A stretch of 52,335 bases of DNA from an uncultured Verrucomicrobiales bacterium (GTDB lineage: Bacteria; Verrucomicrobiota; Verrucomicrobiia; Verrucomicrobiales; Akkermansiaceae), in contig CALCWC010000010.1 in assembly GCA_937905985.1 (NCBI GenBank), forward strand, positions 1 to 52,335, given 5' to 3'. Positions 15,650-25,800 of the stretch are shown piece by piece (positions within the stretch are counted from its first letter, which is position 1; each line of letters opens with the position of its first letter). The translations under genes were made by a program, and so were the position numbers. The notes beneath the pieces were generated by a model. That model did not search any database. It was given only the letters and a program-made list of their open reading frames with translations, and was not told where the DNA came from.

Positions 15650-18211
15650 ATGAGACCAAGACTAACGGCAGCCGTACTGGCTGCAATTATCGGAGCAGGA
15701 ATGGTGGGAACCACGTGTGCAGCCACCATTGGAAGTGGAAAGATTTATGATGTAGGTAAAGGCTCGTACAGCAGTGACGAGAGCGCCTATGTCAAGGATA
15801 CGGTGATGTGCTGGGCTGCAGCCAGTTCCAACATGATTCAGTACTGGCAGGACCAGTACGGAGATTACGTGGTGCAGGGAACGCCGAATGGCTACTCTAC
15901 CAACAGTTTTGGTCAGCCGGACGGCACACGTTATTTGGCGGTGTACGAGACGTTCCTTTCAAATGCGCAGCAGGATAACAGCGGCTGGCATGAAACGGCG
16001 CTGAACTGGTGGTTCTCTGGAGAGGAGACCGAGCAGCTTGCAAATAAGGCTGGTTATGTTACCGCCGGGAATGCACCTGTAGTGGAGGCTGTGGACTTTT
16101 TCTATGGTGCATCCGTGGAGAAGTTGAAGGGTGTGCTGGATGCCGGATTTGCTGCCGGTGGACAGGCGGTGGGCCTGAACATTTGGCAGGAGTATCCCTC
16201 CGATTTCCTGCACAATTCCCGCTACCACGCCATCACCTGCTGGGGCTATGAGACTGATGCCGAAGGTAAGCTGACGGCGCTGTACCTGACGGATTCCGAT
16301 GACCGGGAGTTTGGCGCGTTCCGCGCGGAGGTGGAAATGGGTAGTTTCTGGAATCCCGAGACTCAGGCGCAGGACGGTACCATGCCGGCACTGAACCTGG
16401 TGATGGATGAGAAGATGAACGGTTACGGAAGCGAGTTTGTGGTTGGTATTTGCCAAGCGACTACGCTTTCCACACCTGAGGCGATAGCCAAGCCTGCAGT
16501 GACAGAGTTTCAGCCCTTGACCGCCGGTGCTGTGGTGGAGGAAAACATCAAGCTCTCCGGCAGTACTGCTGTGCAAGGACGCGGTGTGTGCCTCGGTAAT
16601 GGCCGCGACGCCATGATTGCCGCCGGCGAATCCGGTGCAGGGCTGATCCTGGAGGGTGGCTTCGAAGACGAACTGGGCGTAGAAGTGGGCCTGATGGTAG
16701 AAAAGGGGGCTATGCTCTCCCTGGACAACCTGAATGTGAGTTTCTACTTTGACGGCGGGGTTGACGTGAATGGCAAGGCCTATCTGCACAACGGGGAAGT
16801 GTTTGTGTGCGGCAATTTTGCCGTGGAGTCCGATGGAGCAGGCATCTACAACAGCGGTTACATGGAAATCAAGGACTGCAGCGAAGTGACGGTGGCGTCC
16901 AACCAGGCCCTGTTCATAGCCAACGGCGGTGCTATCTGCAACGAGGGTACGATGTCCATTCGCGGCAATGTCTCCGTGAACTTCTTGGAAAACTCCGCCT
17001 ACTTGGGCGAGGGTGACGACATTTACAATGCCAAGGGCGCCGTGCTGAACATAGCTGACAACGAATCCGTGACTTTCATGAGCGGCTCTGACACCGTGGC
17101 AATCGCCAACCACGGTGTGGCCTACCTGGCTGCTAGCAAGGAACAGAGCTTCTTCATTGTGGGCTCCGATGTGGACAGCCGCGAGGGTACGCTTTACATC
17201 GGCATGGATTCTTCCGGTCGTGGCATGAATGGTGCCGTGTCTTTCATCAGCGGAGATTTCGGCACCTACACGGATGTGGCCGCCCGCCAGCCGGGTAAGG
17301 CTGCCGTGTTTACAGATGTAGTGCTGAATGCCTGCGGTGTGACCGGCAACGCTGACGGCAGCGTGGCCCATGCGAATATCTCCTCCTCTTCCACCTTCAC
17401 ATTCACGGATGTGGCTATGCAGGACGTGTGCGTGACCCTGCAGAGTGGCAATGTGGTGCTGGATGGCGTGCAGCTGCTGGCTGCCGGGAGCAACTTCACT
17501 TCTGCTGACGGTCAGATTGTGCTCACTGGTGGTACAAATATCGATCTGGCAGGGTTTGACTACGTACTGGCTGACGGCTGTGCCATGTACGACTTGTCCA
17601 GCGTTTTTGGCAGCAGCGTGGCTGATGGCAGCTCTTTTACTCTGAGCGGCTTTGCCAAGGCAGATTCCTACCAGGTGACCTGCGGCGATTCCTCCCTGTT
17701 TGCCGCTCTGTGCAAGGATCTGATGGTTGCCAATTCGCAGACAGCGCTGGAAGGCCCGCTGGTGGTAGATGCCCTGGAGTCCCCGGAGCTTGCCATGTCC
17801 GTGGAAAACCTGAAGGCAGCCGTGACCTTGGGCGGCGGTGTGGATGATGCCGAACGGGGCCGCACCCTGCTGACTCAGATGATGGAAAACGGTGCTGGCG
17901 GTAATGTGCTGGCCTCACTGCCGGAGGGGGGCGTGACCCTGTTGCCGGATGGCTTGGTAATGGAGGATGTCGATTTGACAGCCGTAACGGATGTCCCCCC
18001 CGGCCTGCAAGCCGTCGGCCTGGCTGAAAACGTCGCCGAGCAGTATATGCAAACGCTGGAAGCCGCCCGCAATTTGGCTGGCATGTACAATCCTGTGCTT
18101 GCTACTGCCGGGGCTGGTTTTACTGCCAATCCTACTGTTCCGGAACCCACAACCGGTACCATGGCCCTGCTTGCCTTGACTGGCCTGGCGGCACGCCGCC
18201 GAAGGAAGTAA
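15650..18211 (+). CDS. IdeS/Mac-like (family C66) cysteine peptidase with PEP-CTERM tag
   Basis: 853 residues with a signal peptide (1 to about 24). Residues about 28-280 match streptococcal IdeS at every catalytic position. C54 lies in CWAAASSNMIQYW (IdeS: CGAATAGNMLHWW). H193 lies in YHAITCWGYETD (IdeS: NHVINLWGADFD). D215 and D217 lie in LYLTDSD (IdeS: IYVTDSD). The His-Asp spacing is 22 residues, as in IdeS. Residues about 290-800 form a Gly/Asn-rich repeat region like beta-helix passengers. The tail is VPEPTTGTMALLALTGL then AARRRRK. The next gene is a paralogue with a different C-terminus. IdeS cuts IgG below the hinge; the substrate here is unknown. The ATG at 15650 opens the signal peptide. 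Confidence 0.8.
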   Translation: MRPRLTAAVLAAIIGAGMVGTTCAATIGSGKIYDVGKGSYSSDESAYVKDTVMCWAAASSNMIQYWQDQYGDYVVQGTPNGYSTNSFGQPDGTRYLAVYETFLSNAQQDNSGWHETALNWWFSGEETEQLANKAGYVTAGNAPVVEAVDFFYGASVEKLKGVLDAGFAAGGQAVGLNIWQEYPSDFLHNSRYHAITCWGYETDAEGKLTALYLTDSDDREFGAFRAEVEMGSFWNPETQAQDGTMPALNLVMDEKMNGYGSEFVVGICQATTLSTPEAIAKPAVTEFQPLTAGAVVEENIKLSGSTAVQGRGVCLGNGRDAMIAAGESGAGLILEGGFEDELGVEVGLMVEKGAMLSLDNLNVSFYFDGGVDVNGKAYLHNGEVFVCGNFAVESDGAGIYNSGYMEIKDCSEVTVASNQALFIANGGAICNEGTMSIRGNVSVNFLENSAYLGEGDDIYNAKGAVLNIADNESVTFMSGSDTVAIANHGVAYLAASKEQSFFIVGSDVDSREGTLYIGMDSSGRGMNGAVSFISGDFGTYTDVAARQPGKAAVFTDVVLNACGVTGNADGSVAHANISSSSTFTFTDVAMQDVCVTLQSGNVVLDGVQLLAAGSNFTSADGQIVLTGGTNIDLAGFDYVLADGCAMYDLSSVFGSSVADGSSFTLSGFAKADSYQVTCGDSSLFAALCKDLMVANSQTALEGPLVVDALESPELAMSVENLKAAVTLGGGVDDAERGRTLLTQMMENGAGGNVLASLPEGGVTLLPDGLVMEDVDLTAVTDVPPGLQAVGLAENVAEQYMQTLEAARNLAGMYNPVLATAGAGFTANPTVPEPTTGTMALLALTGLAARRRRK

Positions 18212-18270
18212 TAGTCAGTCCATAAAGCATAGAGAATTGACATAAGCGCCTGTGGCGTTTATTATGAAAG

Positions 18271-18305
18271 GAAGGTCCATCCGACGGCATGTCGGATGGG
18301 CCTTC
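18271..18305 (+). terminator. Terminator after the first C66-like peptidase
   Basis: GAAGGTCCATCCGAC (18271-18285) pairs with GTCGGATGGGCCTTC (18291-18305) over 15 bp with one G-U. The following T-run is short. Confidence 0.7.
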
Positions 18306-18408
18306 TGCTGGTTTTAGCAGCGTATAAAAAGTAAGCATTTATGAGAATGATGAAGTGTGCTTTATGTTTTCCGATATAATATCAAAAAAAAAAATAATAG
18401 GAAACTGC

Positions 18409-18437
18409 TTGACGGAAAATACAGGATGGTGTATAAA
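18409..18437 (+). promoter_or_regulatory. Promoter of the barrel-anchored C66-like peptidase
   Basis: TTGACG (18409-18414), 17 bp, TATAAA (18432-18437), preceded by an A-tract (18384-18394) that could act as an UP element. The leader is about 75 nt. Confidence 0.75.
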
Positions 18438-18520
18438 GTGCGCCCGCACTACCTGCACTACCCCATCCCGCACCCTGTGAATACCCCTTACAGATACAAT
18501 ATAAAGAAAACAATAGACAT

Positions 18521-21500
18521 ATGAAGAGCGCATATCTTACGCTAATCGCTGCCGCCCTGGCGTCTGCTGCCCAGGCTGAGCAGATCTGGACCGCCGGCCT
18601 TACCTGCGATGCCTATGGCAACGTGTATGGCTGGACCGATACAAACAAGGACAACAAGTACGATGAAAGCGAGAGCGGCGACGGCCTGTATTGCTGGGCT
18701 TCCACCGCTACGAACGTCATCACATGGTGGCAGGAGCAGAACCCCATTGCCGCCGCACTGGCTGAGAAAGCCCCCCAGGGGCAGCAGGAGGTTTGGAACA
18801 ACCTGCGCAACACTTTCCGCAATGATTCCGGCTCCGCCGGTGAGGCCATCGACTGGTTCTTCACGGGCTATCAACCCCAGCAGCCGGGTTTCCGCCCCGG
18901 CGCAGACAAGACTGGCGCCTATTACAGCGGTGTGGGCTACACCAACTACGACTGCACGCTGGTGGACCCGCGCTCATTCAAGGGAACCGGCTGGACTGAG
19001 CAGGATAACGACCTGGTGTGGAGCGCCGATTTGGAAGACCAGTCTGTGAATCAGGCCCTGCTGTTCTCCAACACGCTGCGAGGCTACCTGGAGAAGGGCT
19101 ATGCCATTAGCCTGGGCGTGGCTGGCGGCTACATTCCCTACAAGCACGCGCTGATGCTGTGGGGTGCAGAGTTTGACGACAAGACGGGCCTGCTGACCAC
19201 GATGTACGTGACGGATTCTGACGACGCCTCCGCCCGCGTGGGCGAGATGGGTCTGTTTGCGCTCAAGTGCCAGGAGGAGCTGGTGGAATACGGAATCGGC
19301 GAGTACATTGTGGGCCGCCAGACGGTGTTTGCTATTGACACAGACGTGAACAACGAGGCGATGCTTGAGGAGAACCCGGAGCTGGGCAGCCACCCGTGGA
19401 ACTGGTATACTTGGAGCAATCTGGACCACGTCTATGATTTCACCGCCTTCAAGGCCGATTTCAATCTGAACGCCAATAAGCACACTATCTCCGCCGGCGA
19501 GACCGTGCTGGAGAACACGGAACTGGAAGGCCCCGTGGCGCTAGCCGGAGCCGGCGTGACAATTGGCAACGGCACGGGCCTGACCATCCTGATGGGGGCA
19601 GATGGCCTGACCCTGGACGGCATGGAGGATGAGGGCTGCTCCATCGGCCTGGCCGTGACGAAGAACGCCATGCTGGACCTGGGCTCCTTCTCCGCCTGCA
19701 ATTTCTATGACGGCGGTTTCCGCAACGAGGGTACTGCATTCCTGCGCAACGGCGCTCTTCAGGTATGTAACAACTTCAGCGTCAACGAGGGTGCCGGCCT
19801 GAGCAACTACGGACGCCTGGAAATCCGCAACATGGATGAGGTGGTGGTGGCTGCCAATACCGCTATCGGCACGGCCAACGGCGGCGGCATCTACAACGAG
19901 GGTTCCCTGTCCATCCGCGAGAACTCCGAAGTGGTGTTCGCCTACAACTCCTCTGTGATGGGTGAGGGGCAGGACATCTTTAACGCAAAGGGCGGCACTG
20001 CCAGCGTGGCGAACAACTCCTCCGTGTTCTTCATGGGCGAAAACCAGTCCGACGCCATTGCCAACCGCGGTGACCTCTACCTGGCCGCAGGCAAGGAGCA
20101 GTACATGTACTTCATGGATTGCGGCATCGACAGTCTGGAAGGCACCGTGTACGTGGGTGCCGAGGCCACCGGCCGCACTGTGCGCAACGACGGTGCCATC
20201 AGCTTTGTGGACGGCATACTTGGCCTTCAGCAGATGGACCTGGCCATGCACGCCAAGGGCAAGCCCGCTGAATTCTCCAACGTGAAGATTGGCATCAACG
20301 GCATTCATGGTGCCGGCATGCTCCAGTCCTTTGTGAAGGGCGCTGCCATTACTGCAGAGCACGCCATTTCCCTGGCGGATGTGACCCTGCAGAATGTGAC
20401 GGTGCAAGGTACAGGCTCCCTCACGCTTTCCCGTGCGGGTGTCGTGGCTGCGGGCAGCTCCTTCACCGTGCAGGATGGAGGCATCGTGCTGGATCGCATC
20501 GTTATCGACCTGACTGGCTGGACTGCAGCGACAGGTTCCACCTATGACCTGACCAGCCTCTTCACGGCAGATGCCGTGACCGGCACCTTCTCCGTGGCCG
20601 GTCTTGGCTCGGAGCTGGAAGGCTACACCTTTGTGTGCGGCAATGGCACCATGCGTGCCACGCTGCTGGGAGCCGCAGAGGGCCTGGACGTGTCTGCAGA
20701 GGAGGACGAGGCAGGCAAGCCTGCTGCCAAGCGGTTGGCGGGTAAGACAAGCGCCTCCAGTGATCGCTCCCTTACGGCCGCAAAGCCTGACGGTGCACAG
20801 GAAGAAGAGCAGCTTTCCGGCGCGGTGCTAGCGCTGGAGGTCCAGGCACCCGCAGCACCCGCCATTCAGGTGGTGGACCTGCTCAAGTCCATTGCCGAGA
20901 CTCGCGCCGCTGCCGCCGCGACGGTGAACCGCACGGCAGACTTCATGCTTTCCACCGCAGTGAACCAGGCCAAGGCCGCAGCCTCCGGCAAGCATGGCGT
21001 GGCCGCTTTCTCTGCAGCGGGCGGCTCCAACCTGCGCTACAACACTGGCTCCAGTGTGCAGGGCAATGGTTTCAACCTGGCCGTTGGTGTGGCCAAGGCC
21101 TTTGACGGTCTGACCCTGGGTGTTGCTGGCGAGTACGCCACCACGGATTTCCGCAGCCATGCAGGAGGTATCTCCGCCCAGGGCGAGAACGCACTGTACG
21201 GTGGCGCGCTGCTGCTGGACTGGCAGGGCAAGGGCGGCTGGCACATGGAAGGCGCCGTGCGCATGGGACGCGTGTCCTCCGAGTACAACGGCCTGCTCAA
21301 CACCAAGGATGATGCTGCCTACCAGGGTGTAACCATCGGTGCCGGCAAGTCTGTGACCCTGAGCGACTCCACCGCAATGGACCTGTATGCCCGCTACATG
21401 TTCTCCTACACCGCAGGTTCCATGGCCAAGGGTGAAGGTGCGGGCCTGCGATACGAGTCCGTGAGCTCCCACCGCTCTGTGCTGGGAGCCCGCGTAAACC

Positions 21501-21754
21501 ACCAGTTGAGCGACAAGGTCACTGTGTATGCAGGTGCTGCCTGGATGCATGAGTACGCCGGTGACGCCGCTGTCTCCATTGACGGCATGAAGTCCCCGTC
21601 TCCCTCCCTGGAAGGTTCCTCCGGCATGCTGGAGGTCGGTACCATACTCGCCCCCTTCGGCAGCGAGCGCGTGCTGCTCAACCTGAACCTGAGCGGCTGG
21701 ACCGGCGTGCAGCGTGGTATCTCCGGTGGTGCAGGTATCAGCGTGAGCTTCTAA
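18521..21754 (+). CDS. IdeS/Mac-like (family C66) cysteine peptidase autotransporter
   Basis: 1077 residues. Signal peptide 1-19. The peptidase domain (about 20-275) is even closer to IdeS than its neighbour. C58 is in CWASTATNVITWWQEQN (IdeS CGAATAGNMLHWWFDQN). H209 is in YKHALMLWGAEFD. D232 and D234 are in MYVTDSD. Just before the cysteine, residues 40-51 (DTNKDNKYDESE) have EF-hand-loop spacing (D, N, D, D at positions 1, 3, 5, 9; E at 12), so the site may bind calcium. The passenger (about 280-770) is homologous to that of the preceding gene. Residues about 830-1077 are a type V beta-barrel of alternating strands ending in Phe (GAGISVSF). There is no PEP-CTERM tag. It is therefore displayed on, or released from, the outer membrane. 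Confidence 0.85.
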   Translation: MKSAYLTLIAAALASAAQAEQIWTAGLTCDAYGNVYGWTDTNKDNKYDESESGDGLYCWASTATNVITWWQEQNPIAAALAEKAPQGQQEVWNNLRNTFRNDSGSAGEAIDWFFTGYQPQQPGFRPGADKTGAYYSGVGYTNYDCTLVDPRSFKGTGWTEQDNDLVWSADLEDQSVNQALLFSNTLRGYLEKGYAISLGVAGGYIPYKHALMLWGAEFDDKTGLLTTMYVTDSDDASARVGEMGLFALKCQEELVEYGIGEYIVGRQTVFAIDTDVNNEAMLEENPELGSHPWNWYTWSNLDHVYDFTAFKADFNLNANKHTISAGETVLENTELEGPVALAGAGVTIGNGTGLTILMGADGLTLDGMEDEGCSIGLAVTKNAMLDLGSFSACNFYDGGFRNEGTAFLRNGALQVCNNFSVNEGAGLSNYGRLEIRNMDEVVVAANTAIGTANGGGIYNEGSLSIRENSEVVFAYNSSVMGEGQDIFNAKGGTASVANNSSVFFMGENQSDAIANRGDLYLAAGKEQYMYFMDCGIDSLEGTVYVGAEATGRTVRNDGAISFVDGILGLQQMDLAMHAKGKPAEFSNVKIGINGIHGAGMLQSFVKGAAITAEHAISLADVTLQNVTVQGTGSLTLSRAGVVAAGSSFTVQDGGIVLDRIVIDLTGWTAATGSTYDLTSLFTADAVTGTFSVAGLGSELEGYTFVCGNGTMRATLLGAAEGLDVSAEEDEAGKPAAKRLAGKTSASSDRSLTAAKPDGAQEEEQLSGAVLALEVQAPAAPAIQVVDLLKSIAETRAAAAATVNRTADFMLSTAVNQAKAAASGKHGVAAFSAAGGSNLRYNTGSSVQGNGFNLAVGVAKAFDGLTLGVAGEYATTDFRSHAGGISAQGENALYGGALLLDWQGKGGWHMEGAVRMGRVSSEYNGLLNTKDDAAYQGVTIGAGKSVTLSDSTAMDLYARYMFSYTAGSMAKGEGAGLRYESVSSHRSVLGARVNHQLSDKVTVYAGAAWMHEYAGDAAVSIDGMKSPSPSLEGSSGMLEVGTILAPFGSERVLLNLNLSGWTGVQRGISGGAGISVSF

Positions 21755-21792
21755 CACTTGGTTCGCAAGGTAATAAACGATACGCAACAAGG

Positions 21793-21823
21793 CCCCGTGC
21801 AGCTACGGCTGCACGGGGTTCTT
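21793..21823 (+). terminator. Terminator after the barrel-anchored peptidase
   Basis: CCCCGTGCAG (21793-21802) pairs with CTGCACGGGG (21809-21818), followed by TTCTT. Confidence 0.8.
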
Positions 21824-22118
21824 CGGTACATCCGCCGTGATACGAGAACTATGGAGAAAGTCCACAAGGAGCCGTTGTGGAGCGGGAACACAGACCATCA
21901 GGGCAACGCAGATGATAGCTGTGCGGCACTTAGCGGCAGCCCAACTGGGGCGAGGATGGAGGGTGCGCACGAGGCAACTGCCGAGAGAGAGCGAATGATG
22001 CGCGGCAAAACGCATGAATCTGGGGGCTGGAAACGCAGCACCCATATTCGGTGGTGTGGGAGTAGGGGGCAAAAGCCCCCTACTCGATTTTCGTTATGGC
22101 GCAGAATGAAAAAAATGC
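21824..22118. other. Non-coding stretch with a perfect inverted repeat
   Basis: No convincing gene. AGTAGGGGGC (22061-22070), AAAA, GCCCCCTACT (22075-22084) is a perfect 10-bp hairpin followed by CGATTTTC; it may terminate transcription from either side. The minus-strand frame at 21803-22072 has a non-protein-like composition. Confidence 0.45.
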
Positions 22119-22394
22119 CTATACACTCACCTGCCTTGCCGGACTCTCGTCCCGGTTCTGCCAGATGTCATGGAGCAGGTCAAAAAGGGCGGAGTTGTTT
22201 TCATGCTCCTGGAACAGGATGTGGAGCATGCCCGAGTCTCCCACCAGAATATCCTTGAGCTCCCAATCTCCGCTCTCATGGGTCCAGATTTCCTCGCTCA
22301 TGAGCTTTTTCGCCCCTTTCCAGACCTGGAGGTGCAACCATTTCTCGGCATCACCGAAGAAGCCACTACTGATGGTGTGGACCGTATATTTCAT
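22119..22394 (-). CDS. Small hypothetical protein, 91 residues
   Basis: From the ATG at 22394 (MKYTVHTISSGFFGDAEKWL...). A GTG at 22418, in frame and eight codons earlier, is an alternative start. The composition is protein-like, with aromatic and acidic residues spread along it (GDWELKDILVGD; FQEHENNSALFDLLHDIW). No signal peptide, membrane segment or recognised family. Base composition is lower in GC than the neighbouring surface genes. It follows, on the same strand, the broken frame 22511-22762, so both may be remains of an older minus-strand operon interrupted by the giant gene's promoter. Confidence 0.45.
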   Translation of the reverse strand: MKYTVHTISSGFFGDAEKWLHLQVWKGAKKLMSEEIWTHESGDWELKDILVGDSGMLHILFQEHENNSALFDLLHDIWQNRDESPARQVSV

Positions 22395-22510
22395 TTTGTG
22401 TATTGGTAAGGATGTCACCCCTGCTGTAGGCTATAGCATCTGCCGAGGCATAAAGCTAGAGCGCACTTTAGCTTGTGGTGCGCGTGGTATACCTGAAATT
22501 GAAAACCACG

Positions 22511-22762
22511 TCAACACAATTCTTCGATTGGTCCTAAAAAAATCGAAAGCGCTCCGCTGTCTGGCAGGGAATAATCCACTCCATCGGGAGGGGCGATGTA
22601 TACGTGTCTCCATCCGTTTGCATCGCATAGCGACCCGATGACGGAGTGGCTAAAAATGTTGGAGATATCTATGGCAATCAAGCTGTCCGTCCGGAGAGGC
22701 AGCGCGTAAAATAGCCCAGTTTTCTGTTTGACACGGTAGATGGAATCCTGTATAAGCTTGCG
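22511..22762 (-). pseudogene. Start-less gene fragment under the promoter of the first giant gene
   Basis: The minus strand stays open for 83 codons from 22762 to a TGA at 22511 but has no ATG or GTG, so it is not listed by a start-based search. It reads convincingly as protein (DSIYRVKQKTGLFYALPLRT ... RHVYIAPPDGVDYSLPDSGA). Its missing 5' end coincides with the -35/-10 region at 22728-22756, suggesting it was truncated when the promoter and leader of the next gene arrived. Family not recognised. Confidence 0.45.
22728..22756 (+). promoter_or_regulatory. Promoter of the first giant S6 peptidase gene
   Basis: TTGACA (22728-22733), a 17-bp spacer ending GGAATCCTG, TATAAG (22751-22756). The promoter and the leader to the start codon are repeated before the second giant gene (31863-31987). 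Confidence 0.8.
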
Positions 22763-22825
22763 TCACGTCTTGAATCAATCCAAAAGACAAGTCCAATCCC
22801 GCCGTTAGACAATCACCTCCATCCC

Positions 22826-25800
22826 ATGAAGCTTCATCTTCCTTCCGCTCTCCGAAAGGCCCTTCTCCTTGCCCTTGCCGCCGTGTCCGCCACGCTGGGA
22901 ATCCAGACGGCTGCCGCCTCGCTGATATTCGACGGCGTAGGTATCCAGACCTACGCGGACTTCGGCCAGAACTGCGGCCGCTATGTGGCCGGTGAGGTGA
23001 ACGACATGCTGAAAGCCATCCGACGCGAGGAGGGAGGCATTGTCATCCGTTATGAGGGAGGTGCTTGGAAGAATGCGACGTATACCATCTCCCTGGACCA
23101 GGGGATGATTGATTTCTCCAGTGCATCGACCAATCCGGTGGATACGGCCGTGGGCTACGGCTTCCTGGCAACGGTGGCGCACAACGGCGTGCTCTCTCCC
23201 ACCTATTCGGGCCTTGAGGTGGGAGACAAAAATGCCATCCGCTACAACAGCATCGATTTCAGGCGTGGTTCCCCTTTCCACTTGGAATCCAATACGGACT
23301 ACAAGATGGCACGCCTCAACAAGCTGGTGACGGATGTTCAGCCCTCTGAGTTCTATTCCGGTGCAGACCCGTCTTCGTTGAACGGCAAGTATCTCTACAG
23401 AACGGGTTCCGGTGCCATGGATTTGGCTTTGGTGGATGAGAACGGCAATTGGAGCGGTACCCAGTCGATGGATCTGCCGTACTCCTTCGCCACCGGCGGT
23501 ATCGTCACCATCGAGTGGACCGATAATCCCACCCACAAGGGGGACCATGACGGCAACTTCGGTATCTTCCACCACTTCAACAACAATATCTATACCGAGA
23601 TTACGGGTAAGGACTTTCGAACGAAAGAGCTGATAGCCACCCCCAACCCGCTGCCCTACCGTGTGCGAAGCGGTGATTCCGGCAGCCCCACCTGGGTGTA
23701 TAATGAGGAAGCCGGTGCCTACCAGTACATTTCCTCCGGCCAGTCTGGCGGCACATACTTCTCCCAGGACCGCGGCGACCTCAAGTGGAGCGAGTACACC
23801 CTGACAAAGTTCAATGTGACACCGGATCTGGGCACCTCCACCGCCGCCCACACCATCACCATCAATCCCGTCACCGAAAAGGGAGACCTGATCAAGGGGG
23901 TTGGTGATGATGTGGAGATATCCACCATCCCGTACAGCGGAACTGTGAGCTACACGGATGCGGAAGGCAATAGCCAAAGTGCCAAGTATATCGGGATTCA
24001 GCAAGGAATGCACACCTGGCTGAACCTCGGCGAAATCAAGAATGATGTCAATTGGTTCAATTACGGCGACGAATATTTCAACGTATCCAGGTACACGACT
24101 GAGGGCAAGGATTTCTGCTTTGCAGATATGTTTGAGACAAACAGTCTGGTGTTCCGAGCCAAGGATTCCCAGACGTACAACGTGGAACTGGCCGCCGACG
24201 TGGACCTGGGCGTGGGTTTCGTGCAGTTTAGCAAGGCGGCTGACGTGGATGCCGCCAGTTTCAAGCTGCAGTCATCCCATCTTATTGAATCCGCAGGTTT
24301 TGCCATCGACAAGGGCGTGACCTTGGAACTGGACATGAAAGCGCCGGAAGAGCGCATGGTGGAATGGCGCAAGGCCGGCGCGGGCAACTTGAGAATCACC
24401 GGTTCCGGAGATACCAACGCCCTTTTGAACGTTGGCGGCAGCGGCACGGTCTCCCTGGAGCGCGAGGATGGTTATGCCGCCTACAACGTGCTGGCCAGCA
24501 GCGGCAGCACCCTGGTGGTTAAAGACCTGAAACAGGTGTACCGTGATGTCACCCTGGGTGCCGGCGGTGCCACGCTGGACCTCAACGGCAACAATTTCAC
24601 TTGGAACAACGCTGCCACTCCAGACGGCAGCGGCTTCAAATCCCTGCACCTGCTGGTGGAGAAGGATGTGGTGACCAATAAGGCTTCCAAAGCCATCCAG
24701 ATTACCATCAAAGATCCAGGAGAAGAGGCCTTTGTCGGCGCGTTCAAGGATACGGCCGAGGGAGCTATCAACGTGGTGTATGAGGGCAATCTGGATAACC
24801 CCTGGGTAATGAACACCGTGTTCACCGACCTCCAGAACAATGCTGCCAGCTCCTTCACCGTGCAGCAGGGCAGCGTGGTATTGCAGGGCATCAACACGGT
24901 CCACGCCAGGCAGTTGCTCGGCAGGCGCGTCGTGAATTATTTCGACTGGCACTATGCGGATGCCAAGATGGATGTGGTTGTTCAAGAAGGTGCAGAATTC
25001 ACCTTGGGCAGCCATGCCCGCCTGAAGGGCGACGTAACCGTGGAGGATGGCGGCGTGTTCACCATGAAAGAGTACACCACCCACCAGCACGAGTACATGG
25101 AAGGTGGTGTGAACAAGGATGATACATATCAGTATCGTGAATATTTCGGTCTGCATGGCAACATCAACCTTAAAGGCGTGGACTCCATGTTCAATGTCCA
25201 GTTCTCCCCCCAGAACTACTACGAGGACACGGATTCCCAAAGCGTGTACGACGGCAAAATCACCGGTTCCGGCAGTATGATGGTTGACACCGCCGGTGGT
25301 TCCTTGAAACTCACCAATGACCAAAATGACTTTACCGGCTTCAAGGAATTGATGAGGGGCACCCTGGTGGCGACTTCCAAGGCAGCGCTGGGCGATACCG
25401 CCAACGGGTGGGGATGGACAATCTATGAGGCCGGTGTGCTCCAAGTCACAGGCTCTGGTGTGGACGAGCTCCTGCGGGGCATTGATGGATCTTCCAACGG
25501 CGTGCTGGCCCTCACCCAGAACGAAACGGGCGGCACTCCCGACCTGAGCGGGCACCAAGACCTTATCATCGGTGCAGTGGGCAACATCCAGTTCGGCGAT
25601 AAGGGCACGCAGGACGAATTGGCCTCCAACGACAACGGCGAGTGGCACCTGGGCGGCGGCGGCGGCAACCTGTACGTCAACTACAAGTTGAATGATGAGG
25701 ACGGTGTGCTCGTGCTGGGCAACCAGTACACCACCGGCCGGGTGATTCTCACCAATGCGGGGAACAAATTTTCCCGCATTCAGCTGGTGGGTGGCGTAAC

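Noticed and set aside
22096..22641. Plus-strand frame of 181 codons
   Set aside because: Rich in Ser, Cys and Trp with no ribosome site, and opposite two more protein-like minus-strand frames.
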